Shown piece after piece: positions 1 to 9,903 of a DNA stretch of 64,000 nucleotides. Source of the stretch: Marinobacterium weihaiense (GTDB lineage Bacteria > Pseudomonadota > Gammaproteobacteria > Pseudomonadales > Balneatricaceae). The number at the start of each line of letters is the position of its first letter. Position 1 is the stretch's first letter. Where the stretch lies: assembly GCF_019061305.1 (NCBI RefSeq), contig NZ_JAHQZT010000011.1, positions 35,202 through 99,201 of the forward strand, read 5' to 3'. Position numbers and translations under genes: made by a program. The notes beneath the pieces were generated by a model, which was given only the letters and a program-made list of their open reading frames with translations, was not told the origin of the DNA and did no database searches.

Positions 1-1
1 C

Positions 2-922
2 ACCGGTATCGGCCTGGCCATGATTGTCGGCATGATCATCTTCGGCGGCGTCAAGCGTATCGCCAAGGTGGCCGAGGTGTTGGTGCCGGTCATGGCGGGT
101 GGCTATCTGCTGATCGCCTTTGTGGTGCTGGGAATGAACTTCGACCGTATCCCGGATGTCCTGTCCCTGATCGTAAAAAGTGCCTTCGGCCTGGAGCCGT
201 TGGTCGGCGGCGGTATCGGTGCAGCCATTCTGATGGGCGTCAAGCGTGGTCTGTTCTCCAACGAGGCGGGTCTGGGCAGTGCGCCCAACGTGGCAGCGGT
301 GGCCTATGTGCCGCACCCGGCGAACCAGGGCATCGTGCAGGCGTTCTCCGTGTTCATCGATACGCTGATTATCTGTTCGGCCACGGCGTTCATCATTCTC
401 CTCAGTGGCGTTTACGAACCGGGCAGTGGTGTCAGTGTCGAAGGCGTGGCATTGACGCAGTCGGCTCTGGCGGATCACGTGGGTGACTGGGGACGCATCT
501 TTGTCAGCATCGCACTGCTGCTGTTCGGCTTCAGTACCGTGCTCTACAACTATTATCTGGGTGAGAACAGCCTCAACTTTTTCAGCACCGAAAACGCGAA
601 CCTGCTCAACGGTTTTCGTGTGCTGATCATCGGTCTGGTGTGCTGGGGCTCGACCACCGATCTGAGCACCGTGTTCGGCTTTGCTGATATCACCATGGGC
701 CTGCTGGCGCTGGTGAACCTGATTGCGCTGCTGTTCCTGATCAAGCCGGGCCTGCGTATCCTGCGCGACTTTGATCGCCAGGTGGCGGACGGGGTTGAGC
801 AACCGGTGTTCGATGCCAGCCAGTTCCGCGATATGAACGTGGATCAGGATGCCTGGGAGATCGAGCCGGAAGACCTGGAACGACTCAAGCAACGTGAAGC
901 CGCACTGAAAGCGGGCAACTAA
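2..922 (+). CDS. Sodium:alanine/glycine symporter (AGCS family), 3' part
   Basis: This is the C-terminal portion of an inner-membrane amino-acid:cation symporter that imports alanine or glycine with sodium. The frame is open from the first bases of the window, so the gene starts upstream. The family signature is clear in GVKRGLFSNEAGLGSAP, followed by several hydrophobic membrane spans and a charged cytoplasmic tail ending in KQREAALKAGN. About 306 residues are visible, against 450-550 for a complete family member. A strong stem-loop with a T-run follows the stop, so this is the last gene of its transcript. Substrate choice between alanine, glycine and related amino acids cannot be settled from this part. 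Confidence 0.9.
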   Translation, partial: TGIGLAMIVGMIIFGGVKRIAKVAEVLVPVMAGGYLLIAFVVLGMNFDRIPDVLSLIVKSAFGLEPLVGGGIGAAILMGVKRGLFSNEAGLGSAPNVAAVAYVPHPANQGIVQAFSVFIDTLIICSATAFIILLSGVYEPGSGVSVEGVALTQSALADHVGDWGRIFVSIALLLFGFSTVLYNYYLGENSLNFFSTENANLLNGFRVLIIGLVCWGSTTDLSTVFGFADITMGLLALVNLIALLFLIKPGLRILRDFDRQVADGVEQPVFDASQFRDMNVDQDAWEIEPEDLERLKQREAALKAGN

Positions 923-939
923 CCCTTTCTTCTCCATTT

Positions 940-976
940 GCTCCCGGACTGTTGCCGACCCCGGGAGCCTTTTTAT
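940..976 (+). terminator. Rho-independent terminator after the AGCS gene
   Basis: GCTCCCGG at 940-947 pairs perfectly with CCGGGAGC at 961-968 and is followed by CTTTTTATT. It separates the symporter from aspA. It also argues against any aspA start upstream of about 980. Confidence 0.85.
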
Positions 977-994
977 TCCGTTAGCAAAGGTCTG

Positions 995-2403
<1,409 letters not shown>

Positions 2404-2407
<4 letters not shown>

Positions 2408-3411
2408 ATGCCCGCGTATTGGTGATCTACACCGGTGGCACCATCGGCATGGTGGCCTCGGCAGCCGGCTATGTGCCCCAGGCGGGACTGGAGGCCCGGC
2501 TGCGGGCACAGCTGGGCGAACGCGCATTGCCACCGTTCGAACTGCTGGAGTATGACCGGTTGCTCGACAGTGCCAGCCTGGTGCCGGATGACTGGGCGCG
2601 CATCGCACGGACCCTGCAGACGCACTGGCACGCGTACAGCGGCTTCGTGATTTTGCACGGTACCGACACCATGGCTTATACCGCCTCGGCGCTGTCCTTC
2701 ATGCTGGCGAGCCAAGACAAGCCGGTGATTCTGACCGGCTCACAGATTCCGTTGAGCGAGTCGCGCAGTGATGCGCTGGACAATCTGGTCACGGCGCTGA
2801 TGTTGGCGTCGCGACCGGAGTTGGCCGAGGTGTGTATCTGCTTCAATGGACGCCTGTTGCGTGGCAATCGCAGTCGCAAGGTGAAAAGCAGTGGCCTGGA
2901 TGCCTTCGACTCACCCAACTTCCCCTGGCTGGGGCAGGCGGGGATCGAACTGGCCCTGCGGCAGGACCTGCTGTTGCCGCTAGCCCCGGTCGCGTTCGAC
3001 ATCCGTCCGTACGATCCCGAGGCCGTCGTCATGCTGGGGGTTTATCCCGGCATGCCGGCACGGCTGGTGCGCGAGGCACTGGCGCCGGATACGGTGAAGG
3101 GACTGGTCTTGATGACTTATGGCGTTGGTAACCCGCCGGAAGCCGAGCCGGGTCTGATCGATGCGTTGGCGCAAGCCGGTGAGCGTGGTCAGGTGGTGCT
3201 GAATCTGACCCAGTGCCATCAGGGCGCGGTCAGCCAGGGCGCTTATGCCACCGGCGACCGGCTGAACTGTATCGGCGTGGTCCCCGGGTTGGATCTGACC
3301 CCCGAAGCCGCCTTTGCCAAGCTGCACTATCTGCTGGCACAGGGGCTGACGGCCGATGAGGTGCGCGGGGCGCTGCAGGTGTCGCTGCGGGGCGAGTGTA
3401 CCCCGGCCTAG
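2404..3411 (+). CDS. ansA: Type I (cytoplasmic) L-asparaginase
   Basis: Hydrolyses asparagine to aspartate and ammonia, supplying substrate to the aspartase encoded just before it. The first catalytic threonine lies in the N-terminal TGGTIGM motif. The second conserved block HGTDTMAYTASALSFML carries the catalytic Thr-Asp pair. There is no signal peptide, and the length of 335 residues matches E. coli AnsA (338), so this is the cytoplasmic type I enzyme and not periplasmic AnsB. The start codon overlaps the aspA stop. The gene is convergent with the prephenate dehydratase gene, with only 17 bases between the stops. Confidence 0.92.
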
Positions 3412-3428
3412 CGTCAGCGCCTCGGGTT

Positions 3429-4292
3429 TCAGAGTTCCAGGTTGAGGTGGCTGAAGCGGAAGGGGTGGGCTTCATAGGTGCCGATGACGCGCACCTCTTC
3501 GGCGAAGAAATGCAGCTCCTGCATGGCAAACTTCATGGCCTGCTGGTGCGGGTGGCCTTCGATGTCGAGATGAAAGCTGGAGACGGTCATGGTTTCGGAC
3601 GCCATGTAGCTTTCCAGCTTGATCATGTTGACGCCGTTGGTGGCAAATCCGCCCAGCGCCTTGTACAGCGCGGCGGGAATGTTGCGCACGCGGAACATCA
3701 GCGAGGTGACGTAGCGCACCTCCGGGTCCAGCACCGGAATCATCTGGTCACGGGACAGAATCATGAAGCGGGTGGTGTTGCCGGTCTTGTCCTGAAAGTT
3801 GTCCTTTAGAATTTCCAGTCCGTACAGTTCGGCGGCCAGGCTTGAGGCGATGGCGGCATGCCCCGGCTGGCGCAGTTCTGCCAGCTCGGCAGCCGAGCCG
3901 GCCGTATCCAGAGCGGCAATGGGCTCGATCCCCAGCATGCGCAGGTTTTCGGCACACTGTGCCAGTGCCTGAGGGTGCGAAGAGACGGTCTTGATATCCT
4001 CAAGCCGGGTGCCCGGCACTGCCAGCAGGCAGTGGTTGACCGGCTCGAAATGTTCGCCGATCACGTGCAGGCGGGTCTTGGGCATCAGGCGGTAGATCTC
4101 TTCCACGCGACCGGCGGTGGAGTTTTCCAGCGGGATCATCGCCAGCTGGGCCTCGCCACGCTCGACCATGAACATCGCTTCCACAAAGGACTCGCAGGCT
4201 TTGGGCGTAAGTTCGGGGTGAACCCGGCGACAGGCCAGGTGAGAGTAGGCGCCTTGGTGGCCCTGGTACGCGATGGTGGTGTGTGCGCTCAT
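3429..4292 (-). CDS. pheA: Stand-alone prephenate dehydratase with ACT domain
   Basis: Converts prephenate to phenylpyruvate in phenylalanine synthesis. The catalytic PDT domain fills roughly residues 5-185, and the NTTRF motif holds the catalytic threonine. An ACT domain for phenylalanine feedback follows at about 195-275. The start at 4292 gives MSAHTTIAYQG, which fits family N-termini; an in-frame ATG three codons earlier (4301) is possible and neither has an obvious Shine-Dalgarno. There is no chorismate mutase domain, unlike the usual gammaproteobacterial P-protein. In the ACT domain the usual ESRP motif reads ESYM, a form I associate with alphaproteobacterial enzymes. It is divergent from trmH. 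Confidence 0.9.
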   Translation of the reverse strand: MSAHTTIAYQGHQGAYSHLACRRVHPELTPKACESFVEAMFMVERGEAQLAMIPLENSTAGRVEEIYRLMPKTRLHVIGEHFEPVNHCLLAVPGTRLEDIKTVSSHPQALAQCAENLRMLGIEPIAALDTAGSAAELAELRQPGHAAIASSLAAELYGLEILKDNFQDKTGNTTRFMILSRDQMIPVLDPEVRYVTSLMFRVRNIPAALYKALGGFATNGVNMIKLESYMASETMTVSSFHLDIEGHPHQQAMKFAMQELHFFAEEVRVIGTYEAHPFRFSHLNLEL

Positions 4293-4404
4293 GGTATCCA
4301 TACAGTGACAGGGAAAAACGGGCCTGCATTATGGCACAGACCGTCAGCAGCTGAAAAAAATATCCGCTTTTGCTAAGGTCAGCGCGCCCCGATGGAGGAA
4401 GACG

Positions 4405-5106
4405 ATGACCCCGGAACGTGAACAGAAGCTGCTGTCGATTCTGCAGCGCCGTCAGCCCGACCTGACCCTGATTGCCGAGCAGGTCCACAAGCCGCGCAAT
4501 ATTTCAGCGCTGATCCGCAATTGTGATGCCGCCGGCATTGCCGAAGTGCAGGTGGTCAGGCCCCGGGAGGGCTATCATAATTACCGTGGTACGGCGCTGG
4601 GGTCGGATCGCTGGGTGGACACCGCCCTGCACGACACCCTCGACAGTGCAATCGAGGCTGTGCGCGCTCGGGGCATGCGGGTCTATGCCGCGCACTTCTC
4701 CGATCAGGCGGTGCCCTACCGCGAGGTCGATTACACGTGCCCCTGCGCCATCATAATGGGGGCCGAGAAAGAGGGCATCAGCCCACGGGCCGCGGAGCTG
4801 GCCGATGAGCACATCATCATTCCGATGCAAGGTGTGGTCAGCTCGCTGAATGTGTCCACGGCAGCGGGTATCATACTGGCTGAAGCGATCGACCAGCGCC
4901 TCAAGGCGGGCCTGTACGCGCAGTCGCGCATGCCGTCTGACTGGATCGCGCGCAAGATGTTCGAGTCGCGTCACCCCAAGGTGGCCGAGTTCTGCCGCCG
5001 CCGCCGTCTGGCCTATCCCGCGCATGATACCCGGGGCGAGATGCTGGATCCCCAGGGCTGGAATGACCAGGTCAGCGCCGGCACGGCGCCGGGTGTGACG
5101 GCCTGA
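4405..5106 (+). CDS. trmH: tRNA (guanosine-18-2'-O)-methyltransferase
   Basis: A SpoU/SPOUT-fold enzyme that methylates the 2'-O of G18 in the D-loop of tRNAs using S-adenosylmethionine. Conserved motifs are visible: the arginine-containing N-terminal RNISALIRNCDAAGI, then IIMGAEKEGIS, then SLNVSTAAGIILAEA, which forms the trefoil knot and cofactor site. The length of 233 residues agrees with E. coli TrmH (229). GGAGGAAG lies just ahead of the ATG. E. coli trmH sits with spoT and recG, but neither is present here. Confidence 0.92.
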   Translation: MTPEREQKLLSILQRRQPDLTLIAEQVHKPRNISALIRNCDAAGIAEVQVVRPREGYHNYRGTALGSDRWVDTALHDTLDSAIEAVRARGMRVYAAHFSDQAVPYREVDYTCPCAIIMGAEKEGISPRAAELADEHIIIPMQGVVSSLNVSTAAGIILAEAIDQRLKAGLYAQSRMPSDWIARKMFESRHPKVAEFCRRRRLAYPAHDTRGEMLDPQGWNDQVSAGTAPGVTA

Positions 5107-5127
5107 TTCGGCCTGCAGGAGTTGCCC

Positions 5128-7257
5128 ATGCCACTTGAGACCCCGAGCCGCCAGCGATACCCGGTCCGGGTTGTGGCCCTGTTCTACACCTTGCTGGTGG
5201 TCGGACTGGCCTGGTTCGCCGGTGCCTGGGCGCGCGACTGGGCCATGACCCGTCTGCATGAGCAGGGGGCCGACCGTCTGCTGTCCAGCGTCAGTCAGAT
5301 GCGTACCACGCTGAACCAGTACAATTACCTGCCCTTTTTGATCGCCCAGAACACCGATGTGCATCGTTTGCTGCAGCCTCAGGCGACCAATCAGGCGATG
5401 GTGAATCGGGTGCTGGAGCAGGTTAATCTGGTGGCCGGTTCTACGGCACTGTTTGTACTGGGCACGGATGGTCGGCCGCTGGCGTTCAGCAACTGGCGTG
5501 AAGAGCATGCTTTTCCGCTGCAGTCGCAACATGATGAACATTACTTTCAACAGGCGCTGGCCGGCGAGCAGGGGCTGGAACTGCAGTTTCATGGCGAACC
5601 CGCCGAAGCCTCCCTGTTCATGTCGGCGCCGGTCTACACCAGCCGTCTGGCCGGTGTGGCGGTAATGCGCCTGGACATGTCCCAGCTGCGCGAGCAGCTG
5701 GCGGTGGAGTATCCGCTGGTGGTACGGGCCGCCTCCGGGCAGCTGGTGTTCAAGGCCGAGACGGACTGGCCGCTGGAGCCTGCCCAGCCAATGCGCCTGG
5801 GCGACGGCACGCGGGTGCAGCAGGTGCGCCGCCAGCAGGAGATGCTGCTGTTGCAATCGGTTGAGCTGGATGATCTGGGCTGGACGGTCTCGGTGCTGAC
5901 CGATATCCAGCCGGCCCGCAGCCGTGCGCGCGTGGTTGCCGGCTCCGTGCTCGGGGGCGGTGTCGCGCTGGGGCTGTTGCTGCTGTATCTGCGCGAATCA
6001 CGGCAGAAGCACCGGCTGAAACTGGAGCGCATGCGCGAGCGGGCACGCAGTGAAGAGCAGCAGCGTGACATCATCAACACCGCCCAAGTCGGGCTGGTGC
6101 ATATCGACCAGCGGGGCCGGGTGCAGCTGGTCAACCCGATGGCGATGCAGATCTTCGGTGTGTCGGCAGAGCGGGTGCGCCATCGCTCGGTCATGGAGCT
6201 GCTGGGTGAGGGGTTCAGTGCCCAGCCGTTGCAGCAGGCACTGGCGGCGCTGGGCACCGATCGCTTTCGGCCGCTGACCGGGCTTGAAGTGGTCGGTCAA
6301 CGCGGAGACGGCAGTGCCTTTCCGATGTTGCTGTCGATCCGGCAGATGACACACCATCCCGAATTGGGGTATTTGGTTACAGTGCTGGATATCAGCCGCC
6401 GCAAGCGTCTGGAGCAGGCGCTGCGCGAAGCCAACGAGTCGCTGGAGCAAAAAGTTGCAGAGCGCACTCGGGCATTGCAGGAAGCCCAGGCCGAGCTGGT
6501 GCAGGCCGGCAAGCTGGCGGCGCTGGGGCGGATGTCGGCCTCGGTGGTACATGAGCTGAACCAGCCCATGACAGCCATGCGCACCTATCTGGCGATTGCC
6601 GAACGCCTGCTGGAGCAGCCAGAGGGGCTGCGCAAGAATCTGAAATTGCAGGAACAGCTGCTGGACCGCATGGCTCTGATCACCGGGCAGCTGAAAACCT
6701 TTGCCTATCGCAAGCCAGAGCGGATCGAACCGGTCTCCCTGCAACAGGTGATGGCTCAGGTACTGCAGATGTTTCGCGGGCGCTTCGAGGAGCTGTCACT
6801 TCATCTGCAGTATACGCCGCCTGCCGATGACATTCTGATCGCCGGTGACAACGCACGTTACGAGCAGGTACTGATCAATCTGATCAAGAACGCTTGCGAT
6901 GCCATGGCCGGTGCGGCGGAATCCACTAGGGGCGCGCATCGGCTTTGGATCGGCGTGGTCGAGTGCACGCCCGAGCACCTGTTGCTGGATATCCGCGACA
7001 ATGGTCCGGGGATCGCCGAGACGGCGCGCGAGCAGCTGTTTGAACCTTTCTTCACCACCAAGGAAGTGGGACAGGGGCTGGGTCTGGGGCTGGCCATTGT
7101 CAGCAGTATCTTGCGCGACCTGGGCGGTGAAATCCGCATCATCGACCAGGGTGAAGGCGCCTGTTTTCGGCTGCGCCTGCCCTGTTATCGCGCCGACGCA
7201 GCAGGGCCACAACCGACCATCGAATCACAGACAACAGGCGAGGAGTCACAGTCATGA
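5128..7257 (+). CDS. DctB-like sensor histidine kinase
   Basis: A membrane sensor kinase, 709 residues from the ATG at 5128, which has AGGAG six bases ahead; a TTG two codons earlier is less likely. It has an N-terminal membrane helix (about 10-35), a periplasmic double-PAS-like ligand region to about 275, a second helix, a cytoplasmic PAS (about 315-425), a coiled coil, HisKA with phospho-acceptor HELNQP, and an HATPase with NLIKNACDAM, DNGPGI and GLGLGLAIV. This architecture is that of DctB-type C4-dicarboxylate sensors. The next gene overlaps by four bases and encodes the partner response regulator. The ligand is presumably the compound imported by the TRAP system downstream, which is inference from context. 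Confidence 0.88.
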   Translation: MPLETPSRQRYPVRVVALFYTLLVVGLAWFAGAWARDWAMTRLHEQGADRLLSSVSQMRTTLNQYNYLPFLIAQNTDVHRLLQPQATNQAMVNRVLEQVNLVAGSTALFVLGTDGRPLAFSNWREEHAFPLQSQHDEHYFQQALAGEQGLELQFHGEPAEASLFMSAPVYTSRLAGVAVMRLDMSQLREQLAVEYPLVVRAASGQLVFKAETDWPLEPAQPMRLGDGTRVQQVRRQQEMLLLQSVELDDLGWTVSVLTDIQPARSRARVVAGSVLGGGVALGLLLLYLRESRQKHRLKLERMRERARSEEQQRDIINTAQVGLVHIDQRGRVQLVNPMAMQIFGVSAERVRHRSVMELLGEGFSAQPLQQALAALGTDRFRPLTGLEVVGQRGDGSAFPMLLSIRQMTHHPELGYLVTVLDISRRKRLEQALREANESLEQKVAERTRALQEAQAELVQAGKLAALGRMSASVVHELNQPMTAMRTYLAIAERLLEQPEGLRKNLKLQEQLLDRMALITGQLKTFAYRKPERIEPVSLQQVMAQVLQMFRGRFEELSLHLQYTPPADDILIAGDNARYEQVLINLIKNACDAMAGAAESTRGAHRLWIGVVECTPEHLLLDIRDNGPGIAETAREQLFEPFFTTKEVGQGLGLGLAIVSSILRDLGGEIRIIDQGEGACFRLRLPCYRADAAGPQPTIESQTTGEESQS

Positions 7258-8621
7258 GTAGCCAGGGACGCGTCCTGCTGGTGGATGATGAGGCCATGGT
7301 GCGGGAAGCCACCACTCAATGGCTGGAGCTGTCCGGCTTTGACGTGGAAAGTTTCAGCCGTGCCGAAGCCGCACTGGAGCGGATTGATCCGTTTTGCGAG
7401 GGTATCCTGCTGACCGATGTGCGCATGCCGGGCATGGATGGTCTTCAGCTAATGCAGGCGGCCTTGCAGCAGGCGCCCGACATGCCGGTGATCCTGCTTA
7501 CGGCCCATGGCGATGTTGACATGGCCACGGCTGCCATGCGTAACGGGGCTTATGACTTCATCGAGAAGCCCTATGTGCCCGACCGCCTGGTTGAACGTAT
7601 TCATCGCGCCTGTGAAAAGCGGCGCCTGACGCTGGAAAACCTGCGTCTGCAACAGAACCTGGCGACCCAAAGCGGTCTGGATGGCCGCATGATCGGCATT
7701 TCACCGGCCATTCAGCGCCTTCGGCGCGAGATCCTGTCGCTGGCCGAGCTGGATACCAACGTGATCATCTATGGTGAAACCGGAACCGGCAAGGAGCTGG
7801 TGGCTCAGTGCCTGCATGACTACAGCAACCGCAGCAAGCGCCCCTTCGTGCCGATCAACTGCGGCGCCATCCCGGAAAATCTGATTGAGAGCGAGCTCTT
7901 CGGGCACGAGGCCGGCGCCTTTACCCATGCGGCCAAGCGTCGCATCGGCAAGTTTGAGCATGCCAGCGGCGGCACCCTGTTTCTGGATGAAATCGAAAGC
8001 ATGCCGCTGCATCTGCAGATCAAGATGCTGCGGGCTCTGCAGGAGCACGTGATCGAACGCCTGGGGGCCAATGCGCCGATTCCGGTGGACCTGCGGGTAG
8101 TCGCGGCCGCCAAGGTGGATCTGCGCGATGACCCCAACTTCCGCGAGGATCTGTTCTACCGCCTGAGCGTCTCCGAGCTGCACATCCCGCCGCTGCGCGA
8201 GCGCATCGAGGATGTGCCGCTGCTGTTTGCCCATTATGTGCACCGTGGCGCCCTTGATCATGCTCGCGAGCCGCGGCCGCTGTCGGATCATGACCTGGAT
8301 GCGCTGCAGTCCTATGCCTGGCCCGGTAACGTGCGCGAATTGAAGAACATTGCCATTCGATACGCCATTGATCCGCGGGCCAGTCTGGTGGAACTGTTGT
8401 CACGTCAGCAGCCGCTGCAGAGCGCGCCGGTGATGAATCGGCAGTCGCTGCCGCTGGCGGTGCAGGTAGCGGAATATGAAGCCCAGCTGATTCGGGATGC
8501 TCTCGAAACGCACCAGGGCAACATCAAGGCGGTAATGGAAGCGCTGGACCTGCCGCGCCGTACCCTGAACCAGAAAATGCAGCGCTATGGCCTCAATCGC
8601 AGCGATTTTACCGACGGATAA
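7254..8621 (+). CDS. DctD-like sigma-54-dependent response regulator
   Basis: An enhancer-binding transcription activator of 455 residues. It has a receiver domain with phospho-acceptor aspartate in LLTDVRMPGMDG, a AAA+ domain with Walker A GETGTGKE and Walker B TLFLDEIES, and a C-terminal Fis-type helix-turn-helix (IKAVMEALDLPRRTLNQ). The sigma-54 contact loop reads GAFTHA instead of the usual GAFTGA (codon CAT at 7926-7928), a notable change in an otherwise intact protein. The start overlaps the kinase gene stop (ATGA). A good -24/-12 promoter lies 110 bases downstream, ahead of the TAXI receptor gene, and is the obvious target. Confidence 0.9.
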   Translation: MSSQGRVLLVDDEAMVREATTQWLELSGFDVESFSRAEAALERIDPFCEGILLTDVRMPGMDGLQLMQAALQQAPDMPVILLTAHGDVDMATAAMRNGAYDFIEKPYVPDRLVERIHRACEKRRLTLENLRLQQNLATQSGLDGRMIGISPAIQRLRREILSLAELDTNVIIYGETGTGKELVAQCLHDYSNRSKRPFVPINCGAIPENLIESELFGHEAGAFTHAAKRRIGKFEHASGGTLFLDEIESMPLHLQIKMLRALQEHVIERLGANAPIPVDLRVVAAAKVDLRDDPNFREDLFYRLSVSELHIPPLRERIEDVPLLFAHYVHRGALDHAREPRPLSDHDLDALQSYAWPGNVRELKNIAIRYAIDPRASLVELLSRQQPLQSAPVMNRQSLPLAVQVAEYEAQLIRDALETHQGNIKAVMEALDLPRRTLNQKMQRYGLNRSDFTDG

Positions 8622-8732
8622 GCGGAATATTGCCGATTGTTTGGCGGACATATCGGCGGTTTTTTGCTTATCGGGGCGTGTGTAGATGATCCTAGGTCAA
8701 TAATATCAATGACTTGAGCGTTTTTGATTGGT

Positions 8733-8748
8733 TGGCATGATTTGTGCC
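8733..8748 (+). promoter_or_regulatory. Sigma-54 (-24/-12) promoter of the TAXI-TRAP operon
   Basis: The sequence TTGGCATGATTTGTGC has GG at 8734-8735 and GC at 8746-8747, separated by exactly ten bases. This is the invariant geometry of an RpoN promoter. It lies between the DctD-like activator gene and the TAXI receptor gene and predicts a transcript start near 8759. Confidence 0.8.
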
Positions 8749-8749
8749 T

Positions 8750-8790
8750 TACCTGTTGTGTCAAGACAACAACCATAATGACAACAGGTA
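8750..8790 (+). promoter_or_regulatory. Inverted repeat next to the TAXI gene ribosome site
   Basis: TACCTGTTGT at 8750-8759 is the perfect reverse complement of ACAACAGGTA at 8781-8790. The arm at 8755-8759 (GTTGT) can instead pair with ACAAC at 8766-8770, because GACAAC occurs twice (8765 and 8780). The second arm ends just before the AAGGA ribosome site at 8792-8796. It could be a DNA operator or, if transcription starts upstream of it, an mRNA hairpin. Confidence 0.5.
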
Positions 8791-8803
8791 TAAGGAAAAC
8801 ACC

Positions 8804-9832
8804 ATGAATCAAGGCAAACGCACCCTGATCAAGGCACTGGGCCTGAGTTTGACCCTGGGCACACTGGCAACTTCCAGTGCGCTGGTACAGGCGGCCGATA
8901 ATCGCTCGTATATTCTGGCGACCGCGTCCACCGGTGGTACCTACTATCCGGTGGGTGTTGCGCTGGCTACCCTGACCAAGGTGAAGCTGGAACCGACCCA
9001 GGGCATCTCCATGTCCGCCATCAACTCCGCCGGCTCCGGCGAAAACATCAAGCTGCTGCGTGAAAACGAAGCTCAGTTCGCCATCCTTCAGGGCCTGTAC
9101 GGTGCCTGGGCCGGCAACGGCGAAGGTGCTATGGAAGCGTCCGGCAAGCAGGAAAACCTGCGCTCTGTCAGCATGCTGTGGCAAAACGTGGAGCACTTCG
9201 TGGTCCGTGGCAAATATGCTCAGACCGGCACCATTTCTGACCTCAAAGCCCTGGAGGGCGAGAAATTTTCCATCGGCAAGAAGAACTCCGGTACCGAGGG
9301 CTCCGGCCGCACCATCCTGGGCAACTTGGGCATTAATGCCGACGCCTTCAACCTGGCTTACATGGGCTATGGAGCTTCGGCTGATGCGCTGCAGAACGGC
9401 ACCATCGATGGCATGAACATTCCGGCTGGCGTACCGGCATCTGCCATTACCCGTGCCTATGCTGCCATGGGCGATGATATTCGCGTGCTGGACTTTACCG
9501 ACGAGCAGATGGCTCAGGCCAACGGCCACTATAAGCTGTGGACCCGTTACGTGATTCCGGCCAATACCTACCCGGGCCAGACTCGCGATATCAACACCAT
9601 GGCGCAGCCGAACTTCCTCGCCGTACGTGATGACGTCAGCGAAGAAGATGTCTACCTGCTGACCAAGACTGTGTATGAAAACCTGCCGTTCCTGAACAGC
9701 ATCCACAAGGCCACCAAGGCGATGGCACTGGAAAAGGCGATTGCCGGTCTGCCGGTACCGCTGCATCCGGGTGCGGCACGCTACTACCGTGAAGCCGGAA
9801 TCACCATTCCGGATCACCTGGTCGCTGAATAA
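8804..9832 (+). CDS. TAXI-family TRAP transporter periplasmic receptor
   Basis: The solute-binding subunit of a TRAP transporter, 342 residues. It starts at the ATG at 8804 with AAGGA eight bases upstream. A typical Sec signal peptide ends near residue 29 (SALVQA-AD). The mature protein begins with the TAXI hallmark TASTGGTYYPVGVALA and continues with the glutamate/dicarboxylate-type binding fold. It captures an organic acid in the periplasm and passes it to the fused permease encoded next. The substrate cannot be read from the sequence. The downstream 2-hydroxyglutarate oxidase suggests a C5 dicarboxylate such as 2-hydroxyglutarate, glutarate or glutamate. An RpoN promoter precedes it. Confidence 0.93.
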   Translation: MNQGKRTLIKALGLSLTLGTLATSSALVQAADNRSYILATASTGGTYYPVGVALATLTKVKLEPTQGISMSAINSAGSGENIKLLRENEAQFAILQGLYGAWAGNGEGAMEASGKQENLRSVSMLWQNVEHFVVRGKYAQTGTISDLKALEGEKFSIGKKNSGTEGSGRTILGNLGINADAFNLAYMGYGASADALQNGTIDGMNIPAGVPASAITRAYAAMGDDIRVLDFTDEQMAQANGHYKLWTRYVIPANTYPGQTRDINTMAQPNFLAVRDDVSEEDVYLLTKTVYENLPFLNSIHKATKAMALEKAIAGLPVPLHPGAARYYREAGITIPDHLVAE

Positions 9833-9843
9833 CAGGGCCATAG

Positions 9844-9869
9844 GCGATCGGCCATTTTTGGCCGATCGC
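9844..9869 (+). terminator. Stem-loop between TAXI receptor and permease genes
   Basis: GCGATCGGCC (9844-9853) pairs perfectly with GGCCGATCGC (9860-9869) across a six-base loop and is followed by the T-rich ATCTTTCTTGT. Its position inside the operon suggests partial termination or 3'-end protection. Either would raise receptor mRNA over permease mRNA, a pattern common for binding-protein genes. Confidence 0.6.
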
Positions 9870-9903
9870 ATCTTTCTTGTCTCATGCAATCAGGAATGAA
9901 GTG

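Noticed and set aside
4504..5856. 450-codon minus-strand frame across trmH and the sensor kinase
   Set aside because: It spans two real genes on the opposite strand and their intergenic ribosome site; composition is of the shadow type.
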